NCBI GenBank assembly: GCA_024809215.1
Contig: JANUBW010000002.1
Coordinates: 124,001 to 188,000 of the forward strand
Direction: 5' to 3'
DNA: 64,000 bases
Origin: Niastella sp. OAS944
Lineage (GTDB): Bacteria > Bacteroidota > Bacteroidia > Chitinophagales > Chitinophagaceae
Shown here: positions 25,229-34,676 of the stretch, one piece after another
Position numbering within the stretch: position 1 is the stretch's first letter
How the letters are laid out: every line of letters starts with the position of its first letter
Program-made: the position numbers and the translations under genes
The notes under the pieces: generated by a model
The model's database searches: none
Told to the model about the DNA's origin: nothing
Seen by the model: the letters and a program-made list of their open reading frames with translations, nothing else

Positions 25229-26644
25229 ATGGATATATTACATGTAAGCGCGGAATGTTACCCTGTAGCTAAGGCAGGCGGGTTGGGAGATGTAGTGGGG
25301 GCCTTACCAAAGTATATGAATGACCTTGGGCATACCGCCCGGGTGGTAATGCCTATGTACCGCACCAAATTTTTGTACGCCAATGACTGGACGGTTGTTC
25401 ACAAAGGCAATACCAACATGGGCAACTGGTGGTTCGAGTTCACCATCATTAAAGAAAAAACCAATAAACTGGGTTTTGAATTGTACCTGGTTGATGTGAA
25501 CGGTTTACTCGACCGCGAAAAAGTGTATGGCTACAACGACGACAACGAACGTTTTACTGCTTTTCAGATCTGTGTGCTTGACTGGCTGAACGCATGGGCC
25601 CAAAAGCCCGACATCATCCATGTGCACGACCATCATACCGGGCTTATACCTTTTATGGTAAAGCATTGCTATAGGTACCGGAAACTTTCGCAGGTAAAAA
25701 CAGTACTCACCATTCACAACGCCCAATACCAGGGTTGGATGGGCTGGAACCGCAGCATACTAATACCCCAATGGGATATGTGGAAATGGGGCATGCTCGA
25801 CTGGAACAATACCATTAACCCACTGGCCAGCGCCATTAAATGTGCCGATAAGGTTACCACCGTTAGTCCAAGCTACCTCAACGAGCTCAGGTGGATGAGT
25901 AACGGCCTCGAACCCCTGTTCGAATATGAAAAAGGAAAATGCGTGGGCATCCTCAATGGTATCGACGACCATGTGTGGGACCCGCAAACAGATGAATATT
26001 TACAACACCACTTCTCCATAGAAGACCTGGAAGCCGGCAAAGCAAAAAATAAAATGCTGTTGTGCGACCAGTTCAGTCTTGATTTTGACAAACCGCTTAT
26101 TGGCTTTATTGGCCGCCTTGTTGGTGAAAAAGGCGCCGATCTGTTACCACAGGTAATTGGCGACTCGTTATACTATATTGGCCGGCGAATGAATTTCCTC
26201 GTATTGGGCAGCGGCTTCCCCGAAGTGGAAGCCGGATTGAATGCGCTAAAACCATTATCACAATACGATTACAATGTGTTTATCGGTTATAATGAAGGGT
26301 TAAGTCATACCATGTATGCCGGGCTCGATTTTTTGTTGATGCCCTCACGGGTAGAGCCCTGCGGATTGAACCAGATGTACTCCATGCGTTACGGCACCGT
26401 GCCTATGGTACGACGTACCGGCGGTTTGAAAGATACTGTAATTGATTTTGGCGATGTAAATGGTTACGGTATCTGTTACAACCATGCCAGTATACCCGAT
26501 ATTACCCATGCGGTTTGGCGCGCTGCCGAATTATACCACAACAAAGAAAAAATGCACCACATCAGGCAAAAGATGATGAAGCTTGATTTTAGCTGGGAAA
26601 CCAGTGTAAGCAGGTATATTGATGTGTATGCAGGATTATTATAA
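25229..26644 (+). CDS. glgA: Glycogen synthase (GT5)
   Basis: 471 residues. The ADP-glucose-binding KAGGLGDVVGALP near the N-terminus (residues 15-27), HDHHTGLIPFMVKH, NGIDDHVWDPQTDEY and the C-terminal donor-site region SRVEPCGLNQMYSMRYGTVP with RTGGLKDTV are all present. It extends alpha-1,4-glucan from ADP-glucose. It is followed by glgC 177 bases downstream on the same strand, separated by a word-repeat hairpin; glgB is 22 kb away. Confidence 0.95.
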   Translation: MDILHVSAECYPVAKAGGLGDVVGALPKYMNDLGHTARVVMPMYRTKFLYANDWTVVHKGNTNMGNWWFEFTIIKEKTNKLGFELYLVDVNGLLDREKVYGYNDDNERFTAFQICVLDWLNAWAQKPDIIHVHDHHTGLIPFMVKHCYRYRKLSQVKTVLTIHNAQYQGWMGWNRSILIPQWDMWKWGMLDWNNTINPLASAIKCADKVTTVSPSYLNELRWMSNGLEPLFEYEKGKCVGILNGIDDHVWDPQTDEYLQHHFSIEDLEAGKAKNKMLLCDQFSLDFDKPLIGFIGRLVGEKGADLLPQVIGDSLYYIGRRMNFLVLGSGFPEVEAGLNALKPLSQYDYNVFIGYNEGLSHTMYAGLDFLLMPSRVEPCGLNQMYSMRYGTVPMVRRTGGLKDTVIDFGDVNGYGICYNHASIPDITHAVWRAAELYHNKEKMHHIRQKMMKLDFSWETSVSRYIDVYAGLL

Positions 26645-26673
26645 ATATTATTCTATAACTTTAGAAAGAGTCT

Positions 26674-26749
26674 GAAGTAAGAAGCAGGAGGTAAGAAGTA
26701 GGAAAATACAACTGTATTTCTTACTTCATATTTCTTACGTCCTACTTCC
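26674..26749. repeat. Word-repeat hairpin (GAAGTAAGAAGCAGGAGG type)
   Basis: Left arm 26674-26710 and right arm 26713-26749 form a long imperfect stem with almost no loop. Words are shared with 9319-9421, 21069-21133 and 51570-51600. It lies between glgA and glgC and could tune read-through. Confidence 0.72.
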
Positions 26750-26821
26750 TGATCCCTGAATACGGAGCATCAATCGAAGAATACAGAAATTAAGAATCAA
26801 GAACTAGGAAAAAAATCAACC

Positions 26822-28096
26822 ATGAGCAAACAAGTGATTGCTGTCATCCTGGGTGGAGGAGCCGGTACACGGCTTTACCCCCTGACCGCCAGCCGTTCAA
26901 AACCCGCAGTGCCTATTGCCGGAAAATATCGTTTGGTAGACATTCCCATCTCCAACTGTATCAACTCCGGTATCAACCGCATGTTCGTTTTAACGCAGTT
27001 CAACTCGGCATCGCTGAACAAACACATTAAGAACACGTATCACTTCAGCATCTTCAGCAGTGCCTTTGTTGACATTCTGGCGGCAGAGCAAACACCCGAT
27101 AACCCATCGTGGTACCAGGGTACAGCCGATGCCGTGCGCAAATCGTTACGACACCTCAGCCAGCATGAGTTTGATTATGTGCTGTGCCTGTCGGGCGATC
27201 AGCTTTATCAAATGGACTTCCAGGATATGATCAATAAACACCGCGAATCGGGCGCCGATATTTCGGTAGCTACCATTCCGGTACACGCCAAAGAAGCATC
27301 TGACTTTGGTATCCTGAAAGCCGATCACGGCGGTGCTATCACTTCCTTTATAGAAAAACCCAAGCAAGACCTTTTGCCCGACTGGAAAAGTGAGACCAGC
27401 GAAGAAATGCAAAAGCAGGGCAGGGTATACCTGGCTTCCATGGGTATCTATATCTTCAACCGCAAACTGATCTTCGATCAATTGCTGGAAGAACATAAGA
27501 ACGCAACTGACTTTGGTAAGGAAATTCTTCCCAAATCAATAGGCGTACATAAAATAATGAGCTACGAGTACGATGGTTACTGGACGGATATCGGAAACAT
27601 TTATTCCTTTTTCGAAGCCAACCTCGCGCTCACTGCAGATATTCCGCCATTCAATTTGTTCGACAACAGCAACGCGGTTTATACCCGCGCCCGCATGTTG
27701 CCACCAGCTAAAATAAGCGGTACTACACTTGAGAAAACAATTATCGCCGAAGGCAGCATCATCAATGCCAGCCGTATTGAGAACAGCGTTATCGGTATTC
27801 GCAGCCGCATTGGGCATGGCACTACGGTGGTAAGCAGTTATATTATGGGCTCCGATTATTTTGAGACCATTGAAGAAATGCAGCACTCGGTTGAAAGAGG
27901 TTTGCCAAAGCTGGGCATTGGCGAACGTTGTTATATTCGTAATGCCATTGTTGATAAGAACTGCCGCATTGGTAACGATGTACGCATCAATGGCAGCAAT
28001 CATCTTGAAAATACAGATCACTCGTTGTATACTATAAAGGATGGCATTGTGGTCGTAAAGAAAGGCTCTATCCTTCCGGATGGATTTGTGATTTAA
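26822..28096 (+). CDS. glgC: Glucose-1-phosphate adenylyltransferase
   Basis: 424 residues. Nucleotide-binding loop GGGAGTRLYPLTASRSKPAV (residues about 11-30), YRLVDIPISNCINSG, the product loop WYQGTADAVRKSL and a C-terminal left-handed helix (SVIGIRSRIGHGTTVVSSYI). It makes ADP-glucose for GlgA. The glgA-glgC order and a terminator behind glgC suggest one glycogen operon or two tightly linked units. Confidence 0.95.
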   Translation: MSKQVIAVILGGGAGTRLYPLTASRSKPAVPIAGKYRLVDIPISNCINSGINRMFVLTQFNSASLNKHIKNTYHFSIFSSAFVDILAAEQTPDNPSWYQGTADAVRKSLRHLSQHEFDYVLCLSGDQLYQMDFQDMINKHRESGADISVATIPVHAKEASDFGILKADHGGAITSFIEKPKQDLLPDWKSETSEEMQKQGRVYLASMGIYIFNRKLIFDQLLEEHKNATDFGKEILPKSIGVHKIMSYEYDGYWTDIGNIYSFFEANLALTADIPPFNLFDNSNAVYTRARMLPPAKISGTTLEKTIIAEGSIINASRIENSVIGIRSRIGHGTTVVSSYIMGSDYFETIEEMQHSVERGLPKLGIGERCYIRNAIVDKNCRIGNDVRINGSNHLENTDHSLYTIKDGIVVVKKGSILPDGFVI

Positions 28097-28121
28097 TATG
28101 AATGAATGTTCTCTATAAATA

Positions 28122-28150
28122 AGCCCCGAACGATACTGTCGGGGCTTTGT
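28122..28150. terminator. Intrinsic terminator between convergent genes
   Basis: Stem AGCCCCGA (28122-28129) / TCGGGGCT (28139-28146) plus TTGTTTT. The loop ACGATACTG is the same as in the dnaK terminator at 58335-58358. Confidence 0.82.
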
Positions 28151-28151
28151 T

Positions 28152-30542
28152 TTATTCGGTCCTCAAACTTTTTACCGGGTTCATTAAAGCCGCTTTTATC
28201 GCCTGATAACTTATAGTAAGCAGCGTTACCCCCAATGCACTAATACCTGCAACAACAAATACCCACCACGAAATATCGGTACGGTATGTATAATCCTGCA
28301 GCCAGCTATGCATAAAATAATATGCAGCGGGCACTGCAATAAGCAGCGATACATTCACCAGTATAAAAAACTCCTTCGACAACAGGCGCCATACATTGAA
28401 CACCGATGCGCCCAGTACTTTACGCACCCCAATTTCCTTGGTGCGTTGTTCGGCTGTAAAGGAAGCCAAACCGAACAGGCCTAAACAACTTATAAAAATG
28501 GCCAGCAGCGTAAAGAAACCTGCCAGTTTACCAATACGTTCTTCATTACCGAACTTCTTTGCGTATTCCTGGTCAGAAAATCTATACTCAAATGGATTAT
28601 CATTGTCAAACCTTTTGTAGATGGCCTGAATTTTACTAAGGGCGTCGTTAATGCCCGCCTGCGGCGCAACTTTTATATTGATGAACCCGATTCTATCATA
28701 AGCTAAAAAGAAGAACATTTGCCGCACCTTTCCATAAGGCCATTGCATGATCATGTTCTTAGCCACCCCTATAATGGTGTAATGCTCGGGCCCTCTCTTC
28801 ACCTGTACACCCAACGGTTGTTTCAGCCCCATATATTGAACGGCCGATTCGTTAATGATCAACCCGTTTGAATCGGAGGCCAGTGCTTTGTTGAAATCGC
28901 GTCCCTGAACAATTTGCCAGCCGATCGATTTTCCAAACTCATGGGTAATGGCAACGGTTGAATAATCGTCTGTCATGTGCGGGTCCTTACCCTCCCAGGT
29001 ATAACCACTGTTCGTTACGTATACATCCGTTATGGGCGATTCGGAACCCGACACTTCAGTAACCACACCCGTTTGCAATAATTCATTTCTAAAAACATTG
29101 TAATGGTTGCGAATAGCATCAGTTTTTACAGGTATGCTTATAAGTCCATTGTTATTGTAGCCTATGGGCCGGTCCTTGGTAAATTGTATCTGGCGAAAAA
29201 CAATGATGGTGCCAATGATCATTATCACAGATACAGTGAACTGTACCACCACCAGCACTTTGCGGGGAATGGCGGCAAAACGGCCCGGTTTGAATGTTCC
29301 TTTTAATACTTTAACCGGTTTAAAAGAAGATAAATACAAAGCGGGATAACTGCCGGAAATCACTCCCGTAATTAAGCAAAAGCCAACACACAAAAACCAG
29401 AAGAAAGGATTAGCATATGCAATGTTCATTTTCTTACCAGCCACTTCATTAAAAAAGGGCAACGACAATTGCGCCAGCACAATGGCAATTACAAACGCCA
29501 TGAGTACAACCATCAACGATTCGCTAAAGAACTGGGCAATGAGTTGCCGCCGCAGGGAACCAATTGTTTTACGAATGCCAACTTCCCTGGCTCGTTTTTG
29601 CGAACGGGCGGTGCTCAGGTTCATAAAATTGATACAGGCCAGCAGCAGTACAAATATGCCAATGGTGCCGTACAGCCATATATATTTAATTTTACCACCA
29701 GTATTAATGCCATTCTTAAAATCGCCATATAAATTCCAGCGGCTCATTGGGAACAGGAATATTTCGGGTTTAAACCTGTCATCGTCATCACCCGCCTTTA
29801 GCACGCCTTTCAGTTTGGAATCTTTAATGTGTGCTGAAACAGACTGCATGGTGGTATTATCGGCAATCTGCACAAACACCCTGAACCAGCTATTGCTCCA
29901 GTTAACATTCTTCTCAACTAACTTTTCACTTTTTACATGTAACTCAAATGGAGCTATAAAATTCAGGTTTGAAAATGAGCTGTTGAGGGGCAGGTCTTCA
30001 TACACCCCGGTAACTTTTACCGGCAACGTTTTATCGATTGTTACAATTTTGCCCATTGGGTCGGCATCTCCAAAAAGCGTTTTGGCCATTGTGCCCGAAA
30101 GCAGAATTGAGTTAAGTTCGTTTAACCCGCCCCGGCTGCCTTTAAGCATCTTTAACGCTAACATATCGGTAATTTCAGGCTCCATATACTCGCCCGGCTT
30201 TACTAATTTCTTATCGCCAAAGCTAAGCAGGTGGTCATTTGTAAACGATGCTACTACTACATGTTTGAAATTGCTGCCATAATGGTTACGCAACTGGGGT
30301 CCTAATTGCATGGCCTGTGAGCCCCACGTTTGCACCTCGCCGTTGAAGGTTTGGTTTTGCATTACCTGGGCAATGGTATTATAATTCTTTATTCCTTTAT
30401 TAAACGACAGTTCATCCCAGATCCATAACCCTATCAGCATGGCCACGGCCATTCCAATGGCCAGTCCGCTAATATTGATAATAGCCGATGCCCTGTTCTT
30501 GCCCAGGGCGCGCCACGCGATCTTAAAATAGTTTTTGAACAT
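28152..30542 (-). CDS. ABC transporter permease, MacB/FtsX type
   Basis: 796 residues. N-terminal transmembrane segment with the family start MFKNYFKIAWRALGKNRASA, a MacB-like periplasmic domain (about 45-270), then FtsX domains with three spans each (around 290-430 and 675-790), including RSQKRAREVGIRKTIGSLRR and EQRTKEIGVRKVLGASVFNV. Such permeases work with an MacB-type ATPase, often in drug or lipoprotein export, but no ATPase gene is adjacent. It is a tandem paralog of the next minus-strand gene, 33 bases apart. Confidence 0.9.
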   Translation of the reverse strand: MFKNYFKIAWRALGKNRASAIINISGLAIGMAVAMLIGLWIWDELSFNKGIKNYNTIAQVMQNQTFNGEVQTWGSQAMQLGPQLRNHYGSNFKHVVVASFTNDHLLSFGDKKLVKPGEYMEPEITDMLALKMLKGSRGGLNELNSILLSGTMAKTLFGDADPMGKIVTIDKTLPVKVTGVYEDLPLNSSFSNLNFIAPFELHVKSEKLVEKNVNWSNSWFRVFVQIADNTTMQSVSAHIKDSKLKGVLKAGDDDDRFKPEIFLFPMSRWNLYGDFKNGINTGGKIKYIWLYGTIGIFVLLLACINFMNLSTARSQKRAREVGIRKTIGSLRRQLIAQFFSESLMVVLMAFVIAIVLAQLSLPFFNEVAGKKMNIAYANPFFWFLCVGFCLITGVISGSYPALYLSSFKPVKVLKGTFKPGRFAAIPRKVLVVVQFTVSVIMIIGTIIVFRQIQFTKDRPIGYNNNGLISIPVKTDAIRNHYNVFRNELLQTGVVTEVSGSESPITDVYVTNSGYTWEGKDPHMTDDYSTVAITHEFGKSIGWQIVQGRDFNKALASDSNGLIINESAVQYMGLKQPLGVQVKRGPEHYTIIGVAKNMIMQWPYGKVRQMFFFLAYDRIGFINIKVAPQAGINDALSKIQAIYKRFDNDNPFEYRFSDQEYAKKFGNEERIGKLAGFFTLLAIFISCLGLFGLASFTAEQRTKEIGVRKVLGASVFNVWRLLSKEFFILVNVSLLIAVPAAYYFMHSWLQDYTYRTDISWWVFVVAGISALGVTLLTISYQAIKAALMNPVKSLRTE

Positions 30543-30575
30543 GATCTAATTTTATTACTTTATACGTTTTGTTTG

Positions 30576-32954
30576 TCACTCACTTCTCAAAGCTTTCACC
30601 GGGTTGGTCAAGGCTACTTTAAACGATTGAAAGCTTACTGTTATTAAAGCGATAAAAACAACGGCCGAACCAGCCATTATAAATATCCACCAGTTAATAT
30701 TGGTACGGTACGAAAAATCCTGCAGCCACCAGTTGGCAAAAAGCCAGGCAAGGGGAGAAGCAATAACAATGGCAATGATCACTAATTTTAAAAGATCTTT
30801 AGTTAATAACATCACTATATGATTGACCGATGCGCCTACCACTTTGCGAATACCAATTTCTTTTATCCGCTGGCTCGCTGTAAAAGTAACCAAACCAAAC
30901 AATCCCAGGCACGATACCAATATTGCCAGTACAGAGAAATACAGCACTACGCTACCTGTGCGCTGTTGGGCGCGATACTGCTCATTTAGCGATTGGTCAA
31001 CAAACTCGTAATAAGGGGCCGTTTGTTTTTCATACTTCTTGTAGAATTGTTCTATAACGGAAATGGTTTCGCGTGTTTTACCTGGCTTCGTTTTTACAAA
31101 CAGGGTATTGCTGGGGTCTTTGGGCCAGTAGTGGAATAAAAAGGGTTCAATAGCAGTTGTTAGCGGGCGAAAATGAAAGTCTTTCACTACACCAATTATT
31201 TTACCCGGCCGGTCCCATAAAGTAACAGTTTTATTAAGCGCCTGTTCAGGCGTCCAACCCATACGTTTGGCGGCAGTTTCATTAACCAGGTAAGCCGAAG
31301 CCGTATCTGTGGTAATACCTGCATTGAAATTTCTACCGGTTATTATTTTCATACCCGTGGTTGCCAAAAATTCAGGATCAATATTCGCCTGGGTCATTAT
31401 AAATTTTTCATCCGGCGATTGGCCTTCCCATTTTATTGAAATAGTTGAACTGGTCACATCTATCAGGTTCACCGATGATGCTGAAACACTGGCAATACTA
31501 TGCTGTTTTTGCAGATCGGTCATCAGCAGTGATGATTTTTTACGCAGTTCGTTCTTCATCTTAACGACCAGTAATTGCGATTTATCAAAACCCAGGTCTT
31601 TATTCTGCAAATAGACCAGCTGCTTATAAATAACAAGCGCCCCAATAATAAGTATAATTGAAAACATAAATTGCCCAACAACCAATGTACGTCTGAAGAG
31701 CCGGCCCTCATGAACGTTAAAAACACCTTTCAATACTTTATCTGGCTTAAAAGCCGACAAATAAAAGGCAGGGTAAATACCGGCCAGTAAACTTACCAAA
31801 ACGGTAAAACCGGCAATTGTAAGCCAAAAGAAAGCACTGGTATCGGCAATAGATATTTGTTTACCTGAAATTTGGTTCATCAATGGCAAAAATGCTTGTA
31901 ATAATACCAGCGCAATTGCTACGGCAATAAGCGTCATAATTAATGATTCGCCTATGAATTGGACCACCAGCTGCATACGAAAAGCGCCAATGGCCTTACG
32001 CACCCCCACTTCACGTGCCCTTTGTATGGCATGTGCCGTTGACAGGTTTATAAAATTGAAGATCGCAATCAATAACACTATCAATCCTACCGCGGTAAAG
32101 ATCCTGATATACGTAATGTCGCTTATCTTGCTCCATTCGGTAGTAAATGCAAAATCGGAATGAAGATAAATATCGAACAGCGGCTGCAGCGAAAACTTTA
32201 CTGAGGATGTATGAATAAATTTAGTGTGGTAATTAAATACCTGTTGTGCCAGTTGGGCAACATCTGCATCGGCCCTTAACTGTATATAAGTATGTACTTC
32301 ATTATTATCCCAGTTAATAAGATCAGGTTTCAACTCATCGTAGGAGAAAGAGCGTAGCGCATCAAACTGTATGTGCGAATTGTGAGGTGCATCTTTAGCA
32401 ATGCCTGCCAGTATTAAAGTACGTTTATTATTAAGTGTAATTGGCCGGCCGGTGAGGTTGCCCAATGTACGCCAGCCGGCTCCAAACATTTTTTCGGCCA
32501 TAGTTTCACTGAACACCACTTCATCGGGTTTCGTTAAAGCGCTCTGGGCATCACCCTGTACCATTTCAAAATTGAATAAACTAAAAAACGAATTATCTGC
32601 TACAAGCAGGCTGCCCGTTTCGGTTACTGTATTGCCATGTTGAAAAAATGCCGACCGGCTACCTATGCGACAGGTTTGTACTATACCTGCAAAATCTTTC
32701 TTCAGTGCATCGGCCAGCGGAATTGGCGTAACCGCTACATTATACACATCACCTGCCTGTACCTGTTTCTCTACTACCCGGTAAATGTTATTGCCATGGG
32801 CATGAAACCGGTCGTAACTGAGCTCATCCCAAATAAATAGTCCGATGGTGAGACAGCACGCTAACCCGATAGCCATACCTATTATGTTGATACCGGAATA
32901 CACTTTGTTTTTCCAAAGTTTCCTGAAGGCAATGATTATGTAATTTTTAAGCAT
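30576..32954 (-). CDS. ABC transporter permease, MacB/FtsX type
   Basis: 792 residues with the same architecture as its neighbour: MLKNYIIIAFRKLWKNKVYS start, MacB-like periplasmic domain, two FtsX domains with AIQRAREVGVRKAIGAFRMQ and ASQRIKEIGIRKVVGASVNH. It is the promoter-proximal gene of the pair. Related full-length double-FtsX permeases are abundant in Bacteroidota and usually orphan, so the cognate ATPase and cargo remain open. Confidence 0.9.
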   Translation of the reverse strand: MLKNYIIIAFRKLWKNKVYSGINIIGMAIGLACCLTIGLFIWDELSYDRFHAHGNNIYRVVEKQVQAGDVYNVAVTPIPLADALKKDFAGIVQTCRIGSRSAFFQHGNTVTETGSLLVADNSFFSLFNFEMVQGDAQSALTKPDEVVFSETMAEKMFGAGWRTLGNLTGRPITLNNKRTLILAGIAKDAPHNSHIQFDALRSFSYDELKPDLINWDNNEVHTYIQLRADADVAQLAQQVFNYHTKFIHTSSVKFSLQPLFDIYLHSDFAFTTEWSKISDITYIRIFTAVGLIVLLIAIFNFINLSTAHAIQRAREVGVRKAIGAFRMQLVVQFIGESLIMTLIAVAIALVLLQAFLPLMNQISGKQISIADTSAFFWLTIAGFTVLVSLLAGIYPAFYLSAFKPDKVLKGVFNVHEGRLFRRTLVVGQFMFSIILIIGALVIYKQLVYLQNKDLGFDKSQLLVVKMKNELRKKSSLLMTDLQKQHSIASVSASSVNLIDVTSSTISIKWEGQSPDEKFIMTQANIDPEFLATTGMKIITGRNFNAGITTDTASAYLVNETAAKRMGWTPEQALNKTVTLWDRPGKIIGVVKDFHFRPLTTAIEPFLFHYWPKDPSNTLFVKTKPGKTRETISVIEQFYKKYEKQTAPYYEFVDQSLNEQYRAQQRTGSVVLYFSVLAILVSCLGLFGLVTFTASQRIKEIGIRKVVGASVNHIVMLLTKDLLKLVIIAIVIASPLAWLFANWWLQDFSYRTNINWWIFIMAGSAVVFIALITVSFQSFKVALTNPVKALRSE

Positions 32955-33308
32955 TGGGTTGGTTTTCCGGTTTTTAAATAATGCTAAAGAGGTGCCGGAT
33001 TATTAACATCTATTAATCAATACAATATGGTTAACCCAATAGCCTAAACTGTTCGTTTTTGATACGGTTACTGTACGGAAAGAAAATCCAAAATAGTAGG
33101 CCTTTTGGTAAATAGATACTGGTTGAACCTAAGAAGCAGTTACGGGTTACAAGTTCCATGTTTCAGGGGGCCTGTAAAGTGTTGTATTTCCCTGCAACCT
33201 GTAACCTGCAACATGTAACATTCACCCATAAGTACAGCGTATTAATTCATTCATCTTCAATCTTCTTTTTGTAACTTACTGTTAATTACTCCCTCAAAGC
33301 GATTGCAT
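32955..33308. other. Divergent intergenic region
   Basis: About 350 bases between the permease pair and the MFS gene. Apart from the inverted word-repeat at 33139-33219 I see no clear promoter consensus or gene. Confidence 0.5.
33139..33219. repeat. Long imperfect inverted repeat (GTTAC/CAACCTG words)
   Basis: 30-base arms 33139-33168 (GTTACGGGTTACAAGTTCCA...) and 33190-33219 pair at about two thirds of positions with a 21-base spacer. Each arm is itself a chain of 7-8-base words. Confidence 0.65.
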
Positions 33309-34676
33309 ATGGAACCATCTCCGATAGTATTGGATACGGAAAATGCTATTCAAAGTAAACCCCATTTCAACTTCTGGCAGATCTGGAATATGTGTTTCGG
33401 TTTCTTTGGAATACAGTTTGGCTGGTCGTTACAAATGAACAATATGAGCGCCATTTACGAGTACCTGGGCGCCAGTGCCGACCAAATACCCGGCTTATGG
33501 TTAGCGGCGCCTATGACCGGCCTACTTGTTCAACCCATTATTGGCTATTTGAGCGACCGCACCTGGCACCCCACCTGGGGTAGAAGAAGGCCTTACTTTT
33601 TGATTGGCGCCATCCTTAGTTCGCTTGCGTTATTTATTATGCCCAATGCTTCTGCCATTTGGATGGCGGCCGGCACATTATGGATCCTCGACTCATGCAT
33701 CAATGTTAGTATGGAACCCTTTCGCGCCTTTGTAGCCGATAACCTTAACGAACGGCAACGGCCCTTTGGTTATGCCATGCAAAGCATGTTCATTGGCGCA
33801 GCAGCTTTTATTGCCGGCTTCTTACCTTCCCTGTTAGTAAACTGGTTTGGTGTTTCGCGGGAAAAGGTTGGCGGGGGCATTCCGCAAAACATAATGTGGT
33901 CGTTTTACATTGGCGGTATTATGTTTCTGTTTGCCGTATTGTATACCGTATTGCGCAGTAAGGAATATCCGCCAACCGATCCTAACTGGCGGCAACAGCT
34001 GAATGCACAACATGGCAGCGGTATGGCCGGCGCAGTAAAAGAGATTACCTCTTCCATTACTAATATGCCGGCGCAAATGAAAAAACTGGCGCTGGTACAG
34101 TTCCTCACCTGGCCTGGTTTGTTCCTTATGTGGTTTTACTATACAACCGGTGTAGCGCGTGATATTTTTAAAGGCGACCCCAATACATCAAACGAATTAT
34201 ACACGCAGGGTATAGAACATGCCAATGCCACATCATCGGTATTGAACCTGGTAACATTTCTATTCTCACTTACACTTTCATTTTGGGTGGCGAAGCTGGG
34301 TAAGAAAATGACCCATACTTTTTGCCTGCTTATCGGCGGACTGGGACTGTTTTGTGTAAAATATATCAGCGATGCTTCTATGTTATACGTAGCTATGAGT
34401 ATGGTGGGCGTTGCCTGGGCATCAATATTGTCGATGCCATATTCTATGCTGGCCGGACATTTACCCGATAACAAGATCGGCATTTATATGGGCATCTTTA
34501 ATTTCTTTATTGTATTACCCGAGATCATTGCCTCGTTGTTTTTTGGAAAGATTATGGAAAACGTGTTACATAATGATCGCCTGCTGGCGGTACAAATTGG
34601 TGGCAGCTTACTGATGGTAGCAGGAATTGTATGTGCTTTAATTGTAAAAGAAAAAACACAAGATGACCTTCTTTAG
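33309..34676 (+). CDS. MFS transporter, SLC45/GPH-like (probable oligosaccharide importer)
   Basis: 455 residues from ATG 33309 (MEPSPIVLDTEN). About 12 spans; the stretch GLWLAAPMTGLLVQPIIGYL followed by SDRTWHPTWGRRRPYFLIG is typical of SLC45/sucrose-type and GPH transporters of glycosides. It overlaps the GH13 gene by 14 bases, so a role in importing maltodextrins made by that enzyme is a reasonable inference. Confidence 0.88.
   Translation: MEPSPIVLDTENAIQSKPHFNFWQIWNMCFGFFGIQFGWSLQMNNMSAIYEYLGASADQIPGLWLAAPMTGLLVQPIIGYLSDRTWHPTWGRRRPYFLIGAILSSLALFIMPNASAIWMAAGTLWILDSCINVSMEPFRAFVADNLNERQRPFGYAMQSMFIGAAAFIAGFLPSLLVNWFGVSREKVGGGIPQNIMWSFYIGGIMFLFAVLYTVLRSKEYPPTDPNWRQQLNAQHGSGMAGAVKEITSSITNMPAQMKKLALVQFLTWPGLFLMWFYYTTGVARDIFKGDPNTSNELYTQGIEHANATSSVLNLVTFLFSLTLSFWVAKLGKKMTHTFCLLIGGLGLFCVKYISDASMLYVAMSMVGVAWASILSMPYSMLAGHLPDNKIGIYMGIFNFFIVLPEIIASLFFGKIMENVLHNDRLLAVQIGGSLLMVAGIVCALIVKEKTQDDLL

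Noticed and set aside
27536..28021. 161-codon minus-strand frame opposite glgC
   Set aside because: Shadow of a well-conserved glgC; no recognisable protein features.
29422..30282. 286-codon plus-strand frame opposite the MacB-type permease
   Set aside because: Composition is that of an antisense shadow; the minus strand carries a clear permease.
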